From Coprothermobacterota bacterium (GTDB taxonomy: Bacteria; Caldisericota; JANLFM01): a stretch of 7,040 nucleotides of DNA. Positions 6,729-7,040 of the stretch are shown here, one piece after another. Within the stretch, counting starts at the first letter, position 1, and each line of letters begins with the position of its first letter. The notes under the pieces were generated by a model. The model saw only the letters and a list, made by a program, of their open reading frames with translations, had not been told where the DNA came from and did no database searches. The DNA is taken from positions 1 to 7,040 of the forward strand of contig JAPLHX010000265.1 of the NCBI GenBank assembly GCA_026389415.1, in the 5' to 3' direction. A program made the translations under genes and the position numbers.

Positions 6729-7040
6729 GGAGTTGGCATCGATGACGGGATCGATTCGATCGCCGGAAGGGTCTCCCCGGTGATCTGCGCGGGCAAAAGC
6801 AGTAGAAACTGCAGGTTGGTCAAGTCGATCGTTGGTTCCAGTGTAGCCCGAAGATAGAGAGAGCCGCTGGTATGAACCTCTCGAATGGTTCCCACCAGTA
6901 AACCGGCGGGAAAGATGCCTCCGTTCCCGGAAGTCACAACCAGGTCTCCCGCTTGCATCTGGGTTTCCTTCACCATCCGCTCCACTTGGCAGGAGTTCAG
7001 GCCATCCCCTTTCACAATCGCCAGCTCGCCTGTCCGTTCA
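6725..7040 (-). CDS. mreC: Rod shape-determining protein MreC, C-terminal part (5' end outside window)
   Basis: This is the last 104 residues of MreC, the bitopic membrane protein whose extracytoplasmic beta domains scaffold the elongation machinery and activate the RodA-PBP2 pair. The reading frame is open to the right edge, so the true start lies outside; the internal GTG at 7015 is not a start, because family-like residues (ERTGELAIVKGDG) precede it. The stretch QAGDLVVTSGNGGIFPAGLLVGTI is typical of the second beta-barrel domain of MreC. The tail after it is short and rich in Pro and Ser. The stop codon TGA (6727-6725) overlaps the mreD start in an ATGA, so the two are translationally coupled. 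The assignment is confirmed by the following mreD, mrdA and rodA genes. Confidence 0.93.
   Translation of the reverse strand, partial: ERTGELAIVKGDGLNSCQVERMVKETQMQAGDLVVTSGNGGIFPAGLLVGTIREVHTSGSLYLRATLEPTIDLTNLQFLLLLPAQITGETLPAIESIPSSMPTP

Noticed and set aside
1..7040. CRISPR arrays, tRNA/rRNA genes, insertion sequences, riboswitches, rho-independent terminators
   Set aside because: I looked on both strands and saw no repeat-spacer pattern, cloverleaf, transposase, terminal inverted repeats or hairpin plus T-run. Coding sequence fills nearly the whole window.

Overview
The window reads as ordinary core chromosome from a Bacillota (Firmicutes) bacterium with GC in the mid-50s by eye. All recognisable genes lie on the minus strand, so transcription runs from position 7040 towards position 1. 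The assignment rests on gene order: a mreC-mreD-mrdA-rodA cell-elongation cluster followed directly by the paired TIGR03960 radical SAM and TIGR03936 (DUF2344) genes, an arrangement familiar from Clostridia and some deep-branching Bacilli. I cannot name a genus.

In transcription order the layout is: the 3' end of mreC (enters from the right edge), mreD, the class B penicillin-binding protein mrdA (PBP2), the SEDS glycosyltransferase rodA, the radical SAM gene, the DUF2344 gene, a 63-base gap, and a PLP-dependent cysteine-synthase-like gene that leaves at the left edge. The first six genes overlap head to tail: ATGA at mreC/mreD, mreD/mrdA and radical SAM/DUF2344, TTGA at mrdA/rodA, and a TAATC junction at rodA/radical SAM. 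They are almost certainly one translationally coupled transcript. MreC and MreD scaffold and stimulate the RodA-PBP2 pair, which polymerises and crosslinks peptidoglycan along the side wall. The radical SAM/DUF2344 pair has no settled function. minCD, often found beside mreD in Bacillota, is absent from the visible stretch.

No mobile element, CRISPR array, RNA gene or clear new system is visible. Three small anomalies deserve attention. First, the PLP enzyme gene is cut by an in-frame TAG, yet clearly family-like coding sequence continues beyond it to the window edge. Second, the radical SAM gene has no ATG, GTG or TTG at its expected start; an ATC sits exactly where an ATG would complete a TAATG stop/start overlap behind a good Shine-Dalgarno. 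Third, GATC occurs about 88 times by hand count against roughly 27 expected. The first two each depend on one base and could be sequencing errors.
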